DNA of 64,000 nt from Polyodon spathula (lineage: Eukaryota > Chordata > Actinopteri > Acipenseriformes > Polyodontidae). The DNA is taken from positions 11,000,281 through 11,064,280 of the forward strand of contig NC_054559.1 in the NCBI RefSeq assembly GCF_017654505.1, read 5' to 3'. Positions 1 through 16,866 of the stretch are shown in pieces. Numbering within the stretch: the first letter of the stretch is position 1; every line of letters begins with the position of its first letter. The notes under the pieces were generated by a model that had not been told where the DNA came from, searched no databases, and saw only the letters and a program-made list of their open reading frames with translations. The position numbers were made by a program, and so were the translations under genes.

Positions 1-653
1 AGGAACGGCATTATCATCACCCTTAGCCTCATTGATGCTAACGGTAAGGAAGTGATGTCACTTGTTACACATGTATGCTTATGGTGATTTTATTGTGTAT
101 TGCATGCATGTTAAGAAAATGGAATCTCCTGTTTTAGTAGTTTTTATAGGTTTCATTTCTTTTTAATCTATTTTGAAAATTAAACTAACACATTTTGATA
201 GCAATTATGCAGTGTGAGTGTTGCTCCATCGCTGCTGGTATTTGAATTGCTCCCCACTAAAACGATACCATAAGATTTACAATAGAGTTGCTCAACCTCT
301 TTAAACTTTAAACTGGCTTAGGTCACGACTACATAGTAATAATTCGTTTTGTATGAAGAGATAATGTTCATGTATATATAGACAAAGTATAAAGTAACAG
401 TGTTTGATCTGTTGGAGACACATAGCCTGATTTGGCAGCTGGCTAACATGTGTGTCACATTTCACCCAGCAACTTAAAAATTCACTTACACCCCAGTTTT
501 CTTACCATAGTGAAGCTGCACTCCCTGCATTAGAAACTTTGATATAAATTACAAACTGAAAGTTTCAACTAATTATTAAAATAGTGAGTCTTCACTTAAT
601 CAATTACTTTTCTTCATTAAATATTTGTAGTGATTGGTGAGTATCCTGATTCC
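1..653. other. AT-rich sequence, nothing recognised
   Basis: No coding potential, repeat structure or RNA gene that I can support. It ends where the inverted-repeat arm begins. Confidence 0.5.
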
Positions 654-3959
<3,306 letters not shown>

Positions 3960-4609
3960 GGTAACATTTTACATTGTGTCCCTAATTACTGTGTATTTAC
4001 ATAGTAGTCATTTAGTAAATACATGTTTACTTACACATAATTACAATGTTTTTATGCATAGTCACAATGTACTTCATGCATAAATCTTGTTGCACAATAT
4101 ATGTAAGTACACAATTGTATCAAAAGGGTTAGGGTTAGTATGACTGGGTGTACGTTGCCAAGGAGACTCAGAAACCATAATGCTGCATTTAAGCGTTCAC
4201 ACACACTTCTTTATTTACAAACCCACTGTCCCGCATTATTCCTTCACAAACACAATCTTACTAACACCTGTGATCACCCTAGATCTACACCTATGGCCGG
4301 AGCCTTAAGTGATCACTTAAACATGTATTCAATTGACGACTCCAGCCAAATTCCCAAGTGCGTTTGCAGGGAGGAATTTAAATCCCTCCCTGCCACCCAA
4401 TACTCCCCCCATAACACACATCTGTACACTGGCAAGGCTTTCACCCTGCCATGCTGCCACAGTTAGGGATAGGGTTATATTATGCAAAAAGATTTACACA
4501 TTAAGTACATTGTAACTATGCATAATAACATTGTAATTATGTGTGAGTACATATGTATTTACTAAGTGAATACACAGTAATTAGAGCCACTTCATGTAAA
4601 GTTTTACCC
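3960..4609. mobile_element. Palindromic (foldback) MITE
   Basis: The left end begins GGTAACATTTTACAT. The right end, reverse-complemented, begins GGGTAAAACTTTACAT. The two arms stay similar for about 150 bp, both containing CTAATTACTGTGTATT and an ATGCATA..ACAATGTACTT block. Such long terminal inverted repeats with no coding interior mark a non-autonomous DNA element. The centre, at a GGGTTAGGGTTAG motif, is split by the LTR at 4139-4461. The superfamily is not determined because the target duplication is unclear. Confidence 0.8.
4139..4461 (-). mobile_element. Short solo LTR nested in the MITE, TSD GTTAG
   Basis: The termini are TATGACTGGG and CATGCTGCCACA, flanked by GTTAG at 4134-4138 and 4462-4466. 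On the minus strand it starts TGTGGCAGCATGG, carries AATAAA near 4211-4216 and ends in TA rather than CA, a one-base change. It is 323 bp long with no internal region. Because the surrounding motif is itself GGGTTAGGGTTAG, the duplication could partly be chance, but termini, signal and position all fit an LTR. Confidence 0.7.
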
Positions 4610-6844
4610 AATTAATAATACATTTAAAATTGAAAACATATGCCTTCGTGGAGCTGTCTTGGTAATGAAGTCTGACAGATGCTCTGAGCAATTTGCTTCA
4701 CAAAGTAGGTAGTGCAACGTAAATTGGGAGCAAGTAGCTGGGGAGTTCCTCATGACCGGATTCTTTTGAAAATACATAGTAGAAATAAACAGGCATTTTG
4801 TCAGCAAGTGGCTTAATTAGGAAATTTCAGATTCATTCAAGTTTGGCAAATCACGATAAAAGCTCAGGATAAAAGCAATTTCTTTCATATACTGTACATA
4901 TATTCCACACTGAAAATCTGAAAATAGTTTTTGGCAATACAAACTTATTTTAGTTTTCTCCACATAATTTATCCATACCTCAATCAAAAATGATATGATA
5001 AACATAGTGTCTTGTTCTTTTTATTAGCATTCTTACATAAACCCAACCTTTTCCAAACATTCAAAGTAATGAACCATTGGTAGACGTATTTACGTAGTTA
5101 CACATGTCACTGATGCTCCAACATTTATGAATACAGAATTGAGATTCACAGCCACCTTGCTGGTTAAGGTGATCCAGAGTTGCTTAAAGCAACCTTTTCT
5201 AGCAATGTGTATCGGGGTCTTTAATATGCTGCTTACATTTAAAAAATGAGGATTTTTTTAATGTTGAGCTACTCCAAGTTTGAAGGGATTAACGACAATC
5301 AAATCTTTAGTCTACTTGGAGACAATTGCCTAATGAGGCATTTTTTGTATAATTTAAAATGTTGTTCAGGGCAAAAAAAATCAGTGTAATGCAAAGCTCA
5401 GATTGTCTGTGTGATTGTTGAATGCTGTAAAATACTGTGTCCACCCTGCACCTCTCCAGAATATTGTCTATTCCAATAAATCTGTCTCTGTATTTCACAG
5501 CACAGCAAAATAATATTTGATCTGTGCTTAAAAAATATAGGAAAAAATAACCTATTTTACCAAGAGGGGAGATTTCCACACTAACACGCATCAATAATGG
5601 GAGCTACACTTTGTGAAAATATAATAAAATGGGCCAATGGTCTTCTTTATTTATTCCTCCTCGACCTGAAATAGATGGTGGTGATTTTGAGGCTCAGTGT
5701 GATTTACTGTTTTTGCTCTATGCTATATTTAGGATTTTATGTACGTGCCTGTTTTATAAGCAATTTCATGACTTTCTATGCATTCAGTTGAAGTTACAAA
5801 AGATATAACTACCTTTCATACTGTAAATATGAGGTATAACTGAGTTATGCTTTTATTGCTATAGATATTGATGGAAAATGCAATGCATAATCACCTAGAA
5901 ATCAATGTGTTATGACTTTAAATACAATGGGGGTGGGGGGTGGGTATCAACTCAAGTCTCTTTTCTTTGTCTAAGAGTCCCTCGTGCCAGTGTTACAGGA
6001 AATAATGTCAGTCAGTGCTTTTCTGTTTTCATCAGTTGAGAAGGTCACTGCTCATGTCATCTGTCAATTGCTGCAAGGAAAGGCTTGACTCACTGGTGTA
6101 ACATTGGTGCTTGGGCTTCTTGTTTCTGAAGAGCTGGGTGGCACTTCTTAAACCCTAACATAAGGAGCATGACATTGAAAGTACCACTCTATTGAGTGGC
6201 AACAGAAACCTTTATTCAGAAGCTTTCCGTTAACGCTTTTGACAGTGAAAAATCCTCTTTGAATGTCAATTCTATTTTTTTTTTCATATAGAGTCCATGT
6301 TAAATGAATGACTACAGCACCTATAGGGAACAGTTCTTTTCAGCAGTAGACATAGTGTTTCAGTACTTATTATCAATGGAACCAGTTACTTCACCACCTT
6401 ATTCAGAAAACCACCTTCTAGCTGGTATTCTGTGCTTAACAATGCACTGAAATGCACTCCTTGCATGATTTTTCTTTTGTCCTAAAATGTTTTTGCTGTT
6501 CTACTAAAGAATCAAGACTTCATATTGTACCTCTCTTGTCACGGTAGTCCCGGGGCACCTACCAGATCCATTAGTTTCCTTTTTTTGCTTCATGCATGTG
6601 GTATCACATATATGTTTGTTTGCAGGTCAGCAAAAAGACCATGATGCTAAGAACAATGTGAGTAGGTGCATAATTATACCATGTTAAGTGTCCTATCTAT
6701 GTATCTATGTTATAACACATAATGTTTTTTTTTTTTTCTTTCAGTTTTGACAGGGCAGCTTCTCAAACTCCATAGAGTTCACATAAGCTGTTTTAAAATG
6801 TCTAAAAACTGTATTAACTAATCATAACCGAAGGTAATATGCAC

Positions 6845-6848
<4 letters not shown>
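4610..6848. other. AT-rich spacer; one G-rich run and one exon-like motif
   Basis: No repeat or gene is identified. A G-rich run at about 5929-5944 could form a quadruplex. A 32-nt segment at 6626-6657 is bounded by splice-like signals (see findings). The rest shows nothing I can name. Confidence 0.45.

Positions 6849-6925
<77 letters not shown>
6849..6925. repeat. (TA)n microsatellite
   Basis: About 38 uninterrupted TA units, directly abutting inverted-repeat arm 2. Confidence 0.97.
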
Positions 6926-6927
<2 letters not shown>

Positions 6928-7814
6928 TAATATTAAATTAAACTACAGAAAACAGAAAGAGGATTGAGATGAGGGTTGACTTATCCCCAAAATAGCAAAA
7001 AAGGATCTATTTCACTATTAAGAACCACAAAAAGAGCAGACAGGCATTCAGAAAAAAGTGCTAACAAGAAGAAAAAAAGCAGGAAACATACCAGCAGGTA
7101 TGTTATCACTAAATGTGTGATATCCTGCACTCACATTGATTTACAGTCTGTATGCTTTTATAGCTCTACTGATTGCTTATAAATTCTACAGAGATGTCAA
7201 GTAGTTCACCCTAAATGGTACACTAATAATGAAGCTTTAGTCACTCCATAGACATGCATACACACTCCTGGATCTTCTTTTTCCTGGAGACAAGTCTTTA
7301 TCTGCATGATGCAAGCTAAGCATTCTCAGAGCACAGAATGAAGCGCTGTGTTTCATTTGTTGCATGCACATGTTAATAACATGTTGAGTGCCATCACAGT
7401 GGAATGACTAGACTGCACCTGATCCATATGGTACGGTCATCTGAAACGCATAGGTCATGCTGCAGAGTGCATTGACATTGCATACCCTACTGATGGGTTT
7501 TCAGCATTGTAGCGAAAGCATGTTATAAAGAGAAAATACAGTGTTTCCAGATTGATAATGCTTTTGGATCATTTCACTGTCATTCCATCTTGGTTTCATG
7601 CTACTCTGTCATCAAATCCGTCTATTACCATCTAATTAGGTTGTGCAAGAAAGTTCTACAGTGTGCAGCATTGTGATTGACAAGTCAATTTCCTCAATTA
7701 GGAGAAAAATAAGATATGAGAATATTAACAAATGTCTCCTTAGGTGGTGGAAAAAGGGTGGGAGACAACAAGCTTGCATTTCTATCACGCAAGCACCTGA
7801 GAACCTATAAATCA
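6926..7814 (-). repeat. Inverted-repeat arm 2 (uninterrupted)
   Basis: An 889-bp reverse complement of arm 1 without the LTR. Its sequence at about 7628-7636 is the pre-insertion site: a single GATGG (as CCATC on this strand). This makes the insertion in arm 1 directly readable. Confidence 0.9.
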
Positions 7815-10800
7815 TCGTCCCCTGTTTTTTTTTTTCTTCTTCTTTTTACTTTGTTTTAATTTTAAGAAACACCTAGTATCTAAGTACAATCTGATGTTCT
7901 TACTGAGAGGCAATGAGGTTATTTGTTTTAATACAACCTGACAACTTGATTAATTTCACAATCATCCCTGATCAAGGAGTGACAACAATTGGGTTTTAAC
8001 CGACCCAGACGTACTGTACACAGACACACTGTTTTTATTAAGCGCTCAAATCTACTTTCAGACAGACCAAAGTTTCAAAATTGGCAAATACATTTAATAA
8101 GTTAATTGAATAACAGAGATGATACGCAGTATTGTTGAAATTACAAGCAAGAATTATTTGTAAACCTTTTGCACATGGTCCCGCTCCCATATTAGTGCTG
8201 TCTATTCGCTTTACAATAACAATGAACAAGATGACATCTGCTGGTATTTCATAGTGGAGAGTGATTGCTGCAAAGGTGAAGGAGGGAAGAGGAGAAGATG
8301 GATATGAAAATTAAACAGTGAGGAGAATCAGGAATCAAAATATACAATAATAAATGAATAGCAATATGAATAAATCAATATCAATATCTATGTATGGTTG
8401 GTTCCCAACTACATGCTATATTCTGAACTTTGTTTATTTTATTGCAGTACTCTGCTCATTAAATGGTTCCTACATGTGTAATTACAGTAGTGCATTTCAT
8501 TGTTCAATTTATGCTAGATATTTTTTTTTTTTTTGGTGGTTAGGCATTGAATTATCAGGGCTGTGGCTCGGGAGAGTAACATTAAAGAACACTCGTTGTT
8601 ACAGGAAATTTGTTATTGGGTCATAACAGTCCTTCAGGAAAGACCCATGAAATCTGCAGCAAGAAAATTATTCTAGGTCAGTATTTTGCAAGTTAGCTTA
8701 TGGAGAATGTTGCAATCTCTCTCTGAGCCACTAAAAAAAAAGTAGCTGGTCTTTAATGTGCTGAAAGGAACAGCTGACAGCCCCATCACATTGGGGAATT
8801 CGCCTCTGTTCTCGCTTCCAGATCACATCCCTCCAGCGAGCAAAACAAAACAAAACAAACAGGACTTCAAAGATTGAAGGGAGGCTAAAGGTAATTTGCT
8901 TTGCTTTCCAATCCTCAGAGCAGAGTCTTCAGCAATTATTCCTGTGCTGGAGAGAAAGGGTTTTATTGCAATTAGGCTGCACTGAGCCACTACTGATGGA
9001 AAGCAAAGAATGAAGACCTTATGCTCCCCCTTCCCTCATCTCCATCCTTCACTCCTGCTAGGGTTTCACTTCACAAGTAAACTGTGACTCACAGCCTTTA
9101 CATTTTAATGCTTCTTCTTGTAATGCCATTTCCACTGTATGTACACAGGCAGCAAGCATGACCAGAATACAATTAAGCGTTTACAAATTGTAAAGGGAAA
9201 ATGCTCACTTATCTTGCAGTGGGAGAGAAAAAAATAAATAATGGACTGTAATCTTTAATACAAGTTTAAAAAAAATAAAAAAATAAAAACATTTATCTAC
9301 AATTAATTGCTGTGTTCAGGCTCCAGGTTTTTTGCTTGCGTCTTTTCTTTTGATTGGTAGGTAAGAGTTTGGCAAATAGAGCTGATTTTTTGTCCAGTAC
9401 ACGCTATATGAAATCAAGTAGCAGTGGCTGGCTACCGGGTGACAATACTAGATTATTTCATGAATGCAATGATGTGTGTTGTAAAGCTGACACCTCTTTC
9501 TGCTGGTGAGAGTTTTGAAAGGACATATTATGTTAACTCAGCAGCTGGTCCAGTGGTGACTGCACAGTTAATTCAACTTGATGCAACTTTCATCTAGGAC
9601 TGTAACTGCATGGCAATAATGGCCCGTTTAGCAATAAGATTGCATGATTAGGAAAATGTGCTTTAATATTGATAGGGTTTGACTAGACTTGTACTGTTAA
9701 TGAACAACTGCCTGTGCTCTGATTGACTGAAACAACTTGGAGCTTTGCATAGTAATAAATACTTAGTGTGCAAATTAAAATAGTTTGATCCCTTTAAGTT
9801 TTCACCTATAACATTTTTGTGATCTGGTTATTAATTGTTAGTAATTTTTAACACAATTAATTGGAAGATTAACAGAAAAAATGTGAAAAAGATGGTTCTT
9901 TAAAAACAATGGAATGAGGTCATTTTACCATTCAAATTCAGAGCTGTGAAGCTTATTTGTAAAATATAGGGTCAATCCTAATGGACAGGGATAATGCTCT
10001 GAATGAGACTGAAATGCAGCTGTTTGTCAGATTTGTTTTACAGCTTCTGGATATAATAGGGGTAGGATTACCATTAGAACAATTATCTATGCGTGATGGT
10101 CAGTGCTGCCCAAGTCAAAAGCAATAGTACATTTCCATAAATTTCCTTGGCTGTGTTGGTTGAGCTAAGGTCCTGTATGAAATCTGTATGCAATGTATTT
10201 TTAACATCAAATTCTCTTCCACAGCAAGTTCTTCAGCATATTAATTAACATTCACAGATCAGACTATTTGTGGGCTTTACGCCTTCAGCAGCACAAAGCC
10301 CCAATGTAGTGATTTTGCATTCCCCTAAATAGGGTTTGAATTGGTACAATTGCATGAACTTTATGTTCCTACAGTAGTTACCAGCTCATGCACTGCATTA
10401 GGAATACAGCAGAGCAGAACAGTAATCACTGCAGGCATTATGCTATCAGATACTGGCATGCTGAAAAGCAAGCAAATCACTTATCGGGTTTGAGCGCTTC
10501 CCACTCCTCACCCCTGTCTGATCTGATCACTGGTGTGAAAAGGCATAGCACGAAAAAAGGTAAAAACATACCATTTAATTTTTCTCTGATGCAGAAGAAG
10601 CTTATTGATCTTAGCTTGCTTTAAATGCAAATCCCTGTAAAGTCAACTGATACCAGATAGCCAATACTGATAAACTTTTGAGGGGACTGTATGCCGATTT
10701 AGCATTTTCCCCAAAGACATTAGTCATTTAAAAAGTGCATAATGTCTGGAGGGAATTATTGAGCCAAATGTCTCCAGGTTTGCCCCCAGCAAGCTGGTCT

Positions 10801-13800
10801 CCTTAACATCTACCTAATTATCTTTAAAACTTGCTGCAGCTGCCAGTGAATGAACTGCGGCTTAGTTATGTGGTGAATTACTAGTTGGTTTCTACCAAAT
10901 ATATACTGTTTTCCTGTTGTTTAATGTCATTGAACTCAGTCTAACTAAACTGTGCAATTAGGTACAAACATCAGCATGAATGCAGTCCATATCAATAAGA
11001 TTCAGGGAGTTCTTGAACAGGGATAGATACCTCAGAGATGATCGTGCGGTTTTCCATTTTGATAAACAGCATCTTCCAGGTTCTTCAACACAACCGGTGT
11101 CGGTTTATAATCACATTAGCCATTAGTTGTCTTTTCGGAATGCACTCGCTCGCAAAATTAGAATCCTTATCTGTGCATTCCAGACAAGCACCTACATTTT
11201 CCAATGAAATGTGCAAATTACATAGGATGATCTTAGCACAGCAGAGCCCAGCATGGGGGTATTGAAAGGCATTTTAAAATATTAATCACCGGGACATTTC
11301 ACACGCAACTTCTCTAATGGATATGGGGGCCATTCATGTGTTTGTCTCCTCTTGTTCTTAATAGTTAGTTGATCAAACATTGTCTTTGTGCAGAATTATC
11401 CATGCCAAGAAAAAAAAGATTCATTTTATTCTGTATAAACATAATGAGCCACAAAATAGTGGCTCTCCATTCTTGCGCATACATATTGTGCTCCTGGCTA
11501 GATATTTTGCCATTTCTTTTTAAGACTGGTACCAGTGTCTAGCTAGAGATTATAAATATTGACTTCTGTATCTGTACTGAAAAAGTTAAACTAAACACTG
11601 CTGAATTCAACAACCGGTATCTTGGAAGTTTCATCCACTGGATGATAATAAACAATTATTTCACTTCCCAATCTGGAAAAATGAAAAATGATAGTATCAG
11701 AATGCTTTAAAAAAAAAAAAAAATTATCCTGGGACAACACATTTCCGTTTGTAGATCATTGATCTTTAAAATTAGACACTGTCCTATGTTCTGGAATTTT
11801 AACAGCAAATCCTCAGCTTCTTTAGTACATTTACATTTTTTGTCCAGATGCATTTTACCAAAGGATGTACGTGATACATAAATCATTTCATCCCCTAAGG
11901 TAAAGAAAATAAATTAGATAGCATAGCTTCAGTTTATTTATTTATTTAACCATGTAAGTGAATCAAGTTATATACGTATGATACTGCAAAAGCACAGGTA
12001 TGGTCAATAATCACTTTTGTTTGTTTGTTTTTTACTTCTATTTAAATAAATAAAGCTTGAGTTTTCTCAGTCAGCAGACAATTGTGAGCATTGTTTTTAC
12101 CAATAGGCAACTGCAATGAGGAAAAACATGCTGCCTAACACTCTAAGCTCCCAGACAAAAGCAAATGCAAGAAATATTTCTGAATATGCAAACAATTACA
12201 TAATTCGCATCCCTTATTACTGTACATGTTTTGGTTGTTTGTTTTTACCTTGCTTAATACTGAGCCCTCTGGCAACTTTTATATACAGATTAGAAATAAA
12301 TAAGATAGATTCACTAAGACAAATGCTTTATTTCTGTAAAGAAATCTAATACTCAAATTGCCTTTGGACAAAACACAGTAAGCCAATATATTTCCAGATT
12401 AGTATTACAATATTGAAAAAATACAATGCAAATAATGAAGTGCGAAAAGCCATAGTTAAATAGTTTTTGTTCTTATCCTTACAACAGATTACCCTTTTTT
12501 CTGAATACTGCTTTTTTTCTCTGAGCTACAGTGTGGCTGTGGAACTTTGTGGCTCTGAAATGACGTTATGCTTTGATTTCACTTAATGCTCCTGCAGAGC
12601 TGATTGGAGCACACTATCTGTCCTAAGGATGCTTTGCAGAAGCTTCATAGGGAGAAATTGATATCAAATATTGAAAAGCAAACATTAAGAGTAGGTTGCC
12701 TGTGTTTTTATTTTGCCAAGAATTTTGCATTGAATATCAGAATAATCGCACAGTCAATAAACTTTAAAACTGCAGTCATTTTTCAACTACTAGAGAAAGT
12801 AGCACACCTGGCACTGTTATGAAAAGGACACATTAAAACCCTGGTGCTAGATCAGACAACTCAATTTGTACTAATTAATGTACTTGCGCAACTGTGGGTG
12901 CATTAGATGTGGTAAGTGGCTGTTAAAACAAGTCAATCACAGCCCCCTTATTCAGCTGACATGAGGGTGCATTAGGCAAGAAAAAAGGCATTTCAACCTC
13001 TGGGCTTAAAATCCAGATGGTTTATCAACAATTGCAAAAATATAAAAACAGCAGTTGGTGTTTTTTTTGACTGATTGATAGGCAAAGAGAAGGTAGAAAG
13101 GGAGAGGCACACCCAAACACATGGTCAAGATTTTATAGAGAGGTACATTTACATTTGCTTTTCGGACTTTTGTGTTGCTGGTTAATAGGTGGAGCTGTCA
13201 GAATCGTATGTGATGGTTGATACTCAGGCTGTCACAGTGAGTTAGACTACCTGTTTCAGATATTGTTGTTATGGGATTTTGGGACCAGATAGCATATGCA
13301 ACTCCATTATGTTTGACATGAAACAAATCTTGTCCCATTAAGTGCTTCTATCTTATTTTCTTCTTCCCCCCATAAAACCATCCATGTTCCAGCAAGGCCT
13401 GACATTTTGTATGGGGATTAGTGAGGAAGCTACAGTAGCTTGACTTATTCCCTAGTCTGGCTGAGGCCTCAGGTCAGTTATTCTTTGTCACTAGGTGAAT
13501 AAATAATTGCAAGACAGGCACACAATATTTACTAGATTTCTCTGCCCTCTGAGAGAGGGTGACATTTTTATCTTGTACCTTCAATCTACATCACACAAAA
13601 TCTGACAGTTTATTGTTTATCTTATTTCAAACAATATGCATTCACTGTGTCTCCCACAACACCTTCTCTTCATTGCATTCACCAGTTCAGGTAGAAGAAA
13701 AGTGTTCATTCTTAGCACTTTTGTTTGTGGAAAGGTGTAATTGAATATATTAATTCTTGAATATACTTGCATGTGACACTACCTCATGCAAAATAATGTC

Positions 13801-14421
13801 TTACAAATTGAGTGAACAGCATAATTGGAGTCTTGACTAAACCATCTGGCATAAAAATAATAAATACGGTAATAATGAAGAAATTAATGGACCCAGAACA
13901 GACATTATTTCAAATGAGTAGAATTCCGGTGTCCTGTTTTGTTCAATAGACACCACACAAAACAGATGTTCTTTGAGTTTCTCAAAATACAAGCAATTTG
14001 GTTAAATATTTGCTTTTTTTTTTTTTTTACCTCCTGTCATTTCAGACAAAAGGCATCACCAGGATTTCAGGACACACCCATCGTCAAATAATTAAAATGG
14101 AAATTAAAAAATTATCATTCAGATGGGCAAAGACTTTTTTTTCTTTTTTTTAAGTTATGAAATGACAAAACGTGTTTTAAAACATTTTTTTCTTTAGGTG
14201 TAACATTTTGACATAAATTGTGGTATACTAGAATGCCAAATGTCTAAGGTTATAGGAGAAAACAGAATTTATAATCCTGTTTCTAGGTGTTAAGATCAGT
14301 ATTATTGCTTGAAAATTTTAATTTTGAGTTTACTGTGTACCCTGTTTATAACACCCATCATGTATGTATTGTACAAGACTGATTAAGTCTTCATTAAGAC
14401 ACTGGCCATATAGTATATTAC
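7815..14421. other. Long unique AT-rich stretch, no repeats named
   Basis: No transposon, RNA gene or convincing exon was recognised over 6.6 kb. There are only short homopolymers: poly-T at about 8521-8534, poly-A at about 11708-11722 and poly-T at about 14007-14020. The paucity of repeats compared with the rest of the window, and homeobox- and octamer-like words around 10.4-11.3 and 12.1-13.0 kb, make it a place where conserved noncoding elements could lie. That is inference. Confidence 0.4.
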
Positions 14422-14597
14422 TGTGACAGAAATACAATGAATCTTGGTTGTAAATCTCCCTCCTGACCTGTGAGGGCGCTAAGCAGCTAGGACAGAGTTC
14501 TTTGGATGGGCTGGCCTGACAGTTCTTTCCACCGGATCGGGAAGGTGGTCAGTCTGGGAGAAGGCGAGACTCCGTTGCAAGAACGTATTGACCTGAA
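14422..14597 (+). mobile_element. 5' fragment of an LTR, family B
   Basis: It starts TGTGACAGAAATACAATGA and matches the first ~175 bp of the LTR at 16143, including CCTCCTGACCTGTGAGGG and GTATTGACCTGAA. Homology stops at about 14597, so the copy is truncated. It has the same orientation as the 16143 copy, 1.7 kb away, but no retroviral coding sequence lies between them. Confidence 0.75.
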
Positions 14598-16142
14598 GAA
14601 ATTAAATTCAGCTATAGAGGCTTATTCGTTCAATTAAGTAATTTAGGGAATGGTTGGAACAAATAACCAAGCTAGAATGTTCCTCACTGGGCACCCCTAC
14701 TACAAAAATATCATTGAGTTGAGCTTTTTTTTCTCTTTCTTTTTAACTCAAGACGATGTTAAAGAGCCAAAACCCTGTAAAATTATCCAAGAAACCTTAT
14801 AAGTGAACGCCTTTTAGACAGGGCTGAGCCTTTTGTTTATCTAATGTAATGGGACCCTGTGCTGATTCCATTTTGTAGTCATCAGAACAATTTTACCAGC
14901 ATGCAACTCTCTCAACAAATCTTCTCTTTTTTAATTTTATTATTTTCTTTTTTGTTGTTGTTGTTCTTGTCAAATCATGTTGAGACAACAGCAAAAAGAG
15001 ATCCAAAATGTTTTAGGTATAGACTAATATCATTATTGGAGTCCTTCATTTGTTTATTTATACTGACAGATACACAGAAATATATAGGCATACATACAGT
15101 GTGACAAAGACAAAACAGCATTGGGAGTTTAAGTTGAAGCAACAGTATGAAGTTATACAACACCTTGGCTTATGCCCATGGCAGTGTCTCTGAATTCAAC
15201 TTTAATATTCTTACATAAAATAAGGCCTGACATTAATGTATTTAAAGGAAGGGGCTATTAATTCCACCACTGTGTACCTTATTCCTCATAAAATTATTTA
15301 AGGAAAGCTGGGAAATGCCAACAACAGCTGCCAGTTCCCTGAAAGGACCCAGAGGCAAAATAATGCCAGATGGACAACAGTTTGACCACTGCAGGGATAG
15401 CATGGCTTCTTTGGGTGACAGGCTCCAGGTCATCTTTTCAATCAGAGAGCAGCTCAAGAATTATGTGTCTGCTGAGCCTGTGCTTAATTTGGTCTTCATT
15501 TAAAGGAAGAGGATAATGCAGGTATGAAACACCCTTTCTCTTCTCACTCTACCAATCTCTCTTTCTTGCTGAAGACAATGTCTCCTTCTGCAATCACAGT
15601 GGCCATGGTTAGGGGATAGTGTTTTTCATGCTGCCTTTTAAAGGTTTGCTTTGGTTTAAAACATGCTTTCAAAAGTTCTTTACAAATTGATGCAACTGCA
15701 AGTGTAGCAAATGCTTGCAGCTTTAGTACAGCTCATTAAAATATTTCAGAATCCTCATTTTTGCAAATTTATGCAAAAATGCCCATAATGACATATTCAT
15801 CTAAGGCTGAACCGCAAAGCAAAAATGCTGCCGCAGTGCATTCCAAAAAAAAAACTGTATTGCACTTTAGTACATCTACCCCTCACAGTTTAATAAAAGC
15901 GGGACGTGTAACTATGTTAATAGAGCTAATGGTATTTTATCACTCCACTTGACCTTTCAGATTCAACACTACTGTATTTCCTGTTGTCTTGTCCTTCTTT
16001 AAAAGTCTAATTTTTCAAAACACAGGTACACTGGAATACCTGAAACAAGGAAACAATGCTTGGACTGTGAAGCTGTTCTTTGCAATCCAACCCATAATGA
16101 AAAAGTGACCAAACCATTAAACATATTTTAGCTTTAACATAT
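14598..16142. other. Unique sequence between two family-B LTR copies
   Basis: It contains an open frame on each strand at about 15242-15503, neither with a recognisable domain. The DNA there is less AT-rich than its surroundings. No gag, pol or env trace was seen. Confidence 0.4.
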
Positions 16143-16866
16143 TGGGACAGAAATACAATGAGTTCTGGTGTTAAATCTTCCTCCTGACCTGTGAGGGTGC
16201 TAAAGAACAGGAGGAGAAGTATCTGGAAGGGCTGGCCAGACAGTTAGTGGGAAGTGGGTCAGCCTGGAAAGAAGCGAGACTCTGTTTTAAGACCGTATTG
16301 ACCTGAAAGGTAAACGAGGGGCAGCTGCAAGTAATAAGGCAGCTGCAACTGTTTACCTAGATGTCATGCGGGATTACATATGGGGGCCAGGGTAACGCTG
16401 ATCTTTTCCTTCGTTTGGGTTAACTCTTGGAGAGAGAAGGACTGAGAGAGGAGCTCTCAGAGTGAATTGTGTTCGTGTTTTGTATTGTTGTGGCTGTCCA
16501 TGTAACTGTCTGTTTTTGTGTTCACTATTAGACAGTTAAGCACACCTCCGGGGCTGTCGGCAGGGTCAGCATGATCCAGAGCACCCCTACACTCCACACA
16601 AACCTATGTCTGCACTGAGCACCTGCATGTCTGCAAACACCCAGGACTGGTGACCGTGTCTTGTGTTTTGTTCGGGACTGTGCCCAGTTTTGTTATCCCC
16701 GCGCTTTACATATTGTTGTGTATAGCCAGGGATTTATTATTTAACAGTCACCAGACCTGGATTACCAATTAAAGCACCTTGTTCACTGAAAATTACCGTT
16801 GTCTGTTTATCACTCCTGCACCGCATCACCACTACACCTGTTCCCCTTACCAACCACTTTGCCACA
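16143..16866 (+). mobile_element. Solo LTR, family B, 5-bp TSD CATAT
   Basis: It starts TGGGACAGAAATAC, ends CTTTGCCACA and is flanked by CATAT at 16138-16142 and 16867-16871. The LTR is 724 bp, with an ATTAAA signal at about 16770. No internal region follows. The TG...CA ends and 5-bp duplication indicate a Gypsy- or ERV-type LTR retrotransposon reduced by LTR-LTR recombination. Confidence 0.85.

Noticed and set aside
4128..4138. Telomere-like GGGTTAGGGTTAG
   Set aside because: Only two units, at the centre of a MITE; no longer interstitial telomeric array.
15242..15503. Opposed open frames on both strands
   Set aside because: Neither has a recognisable domain. Overlapping frames of this size are expected in a GC-richer patch.
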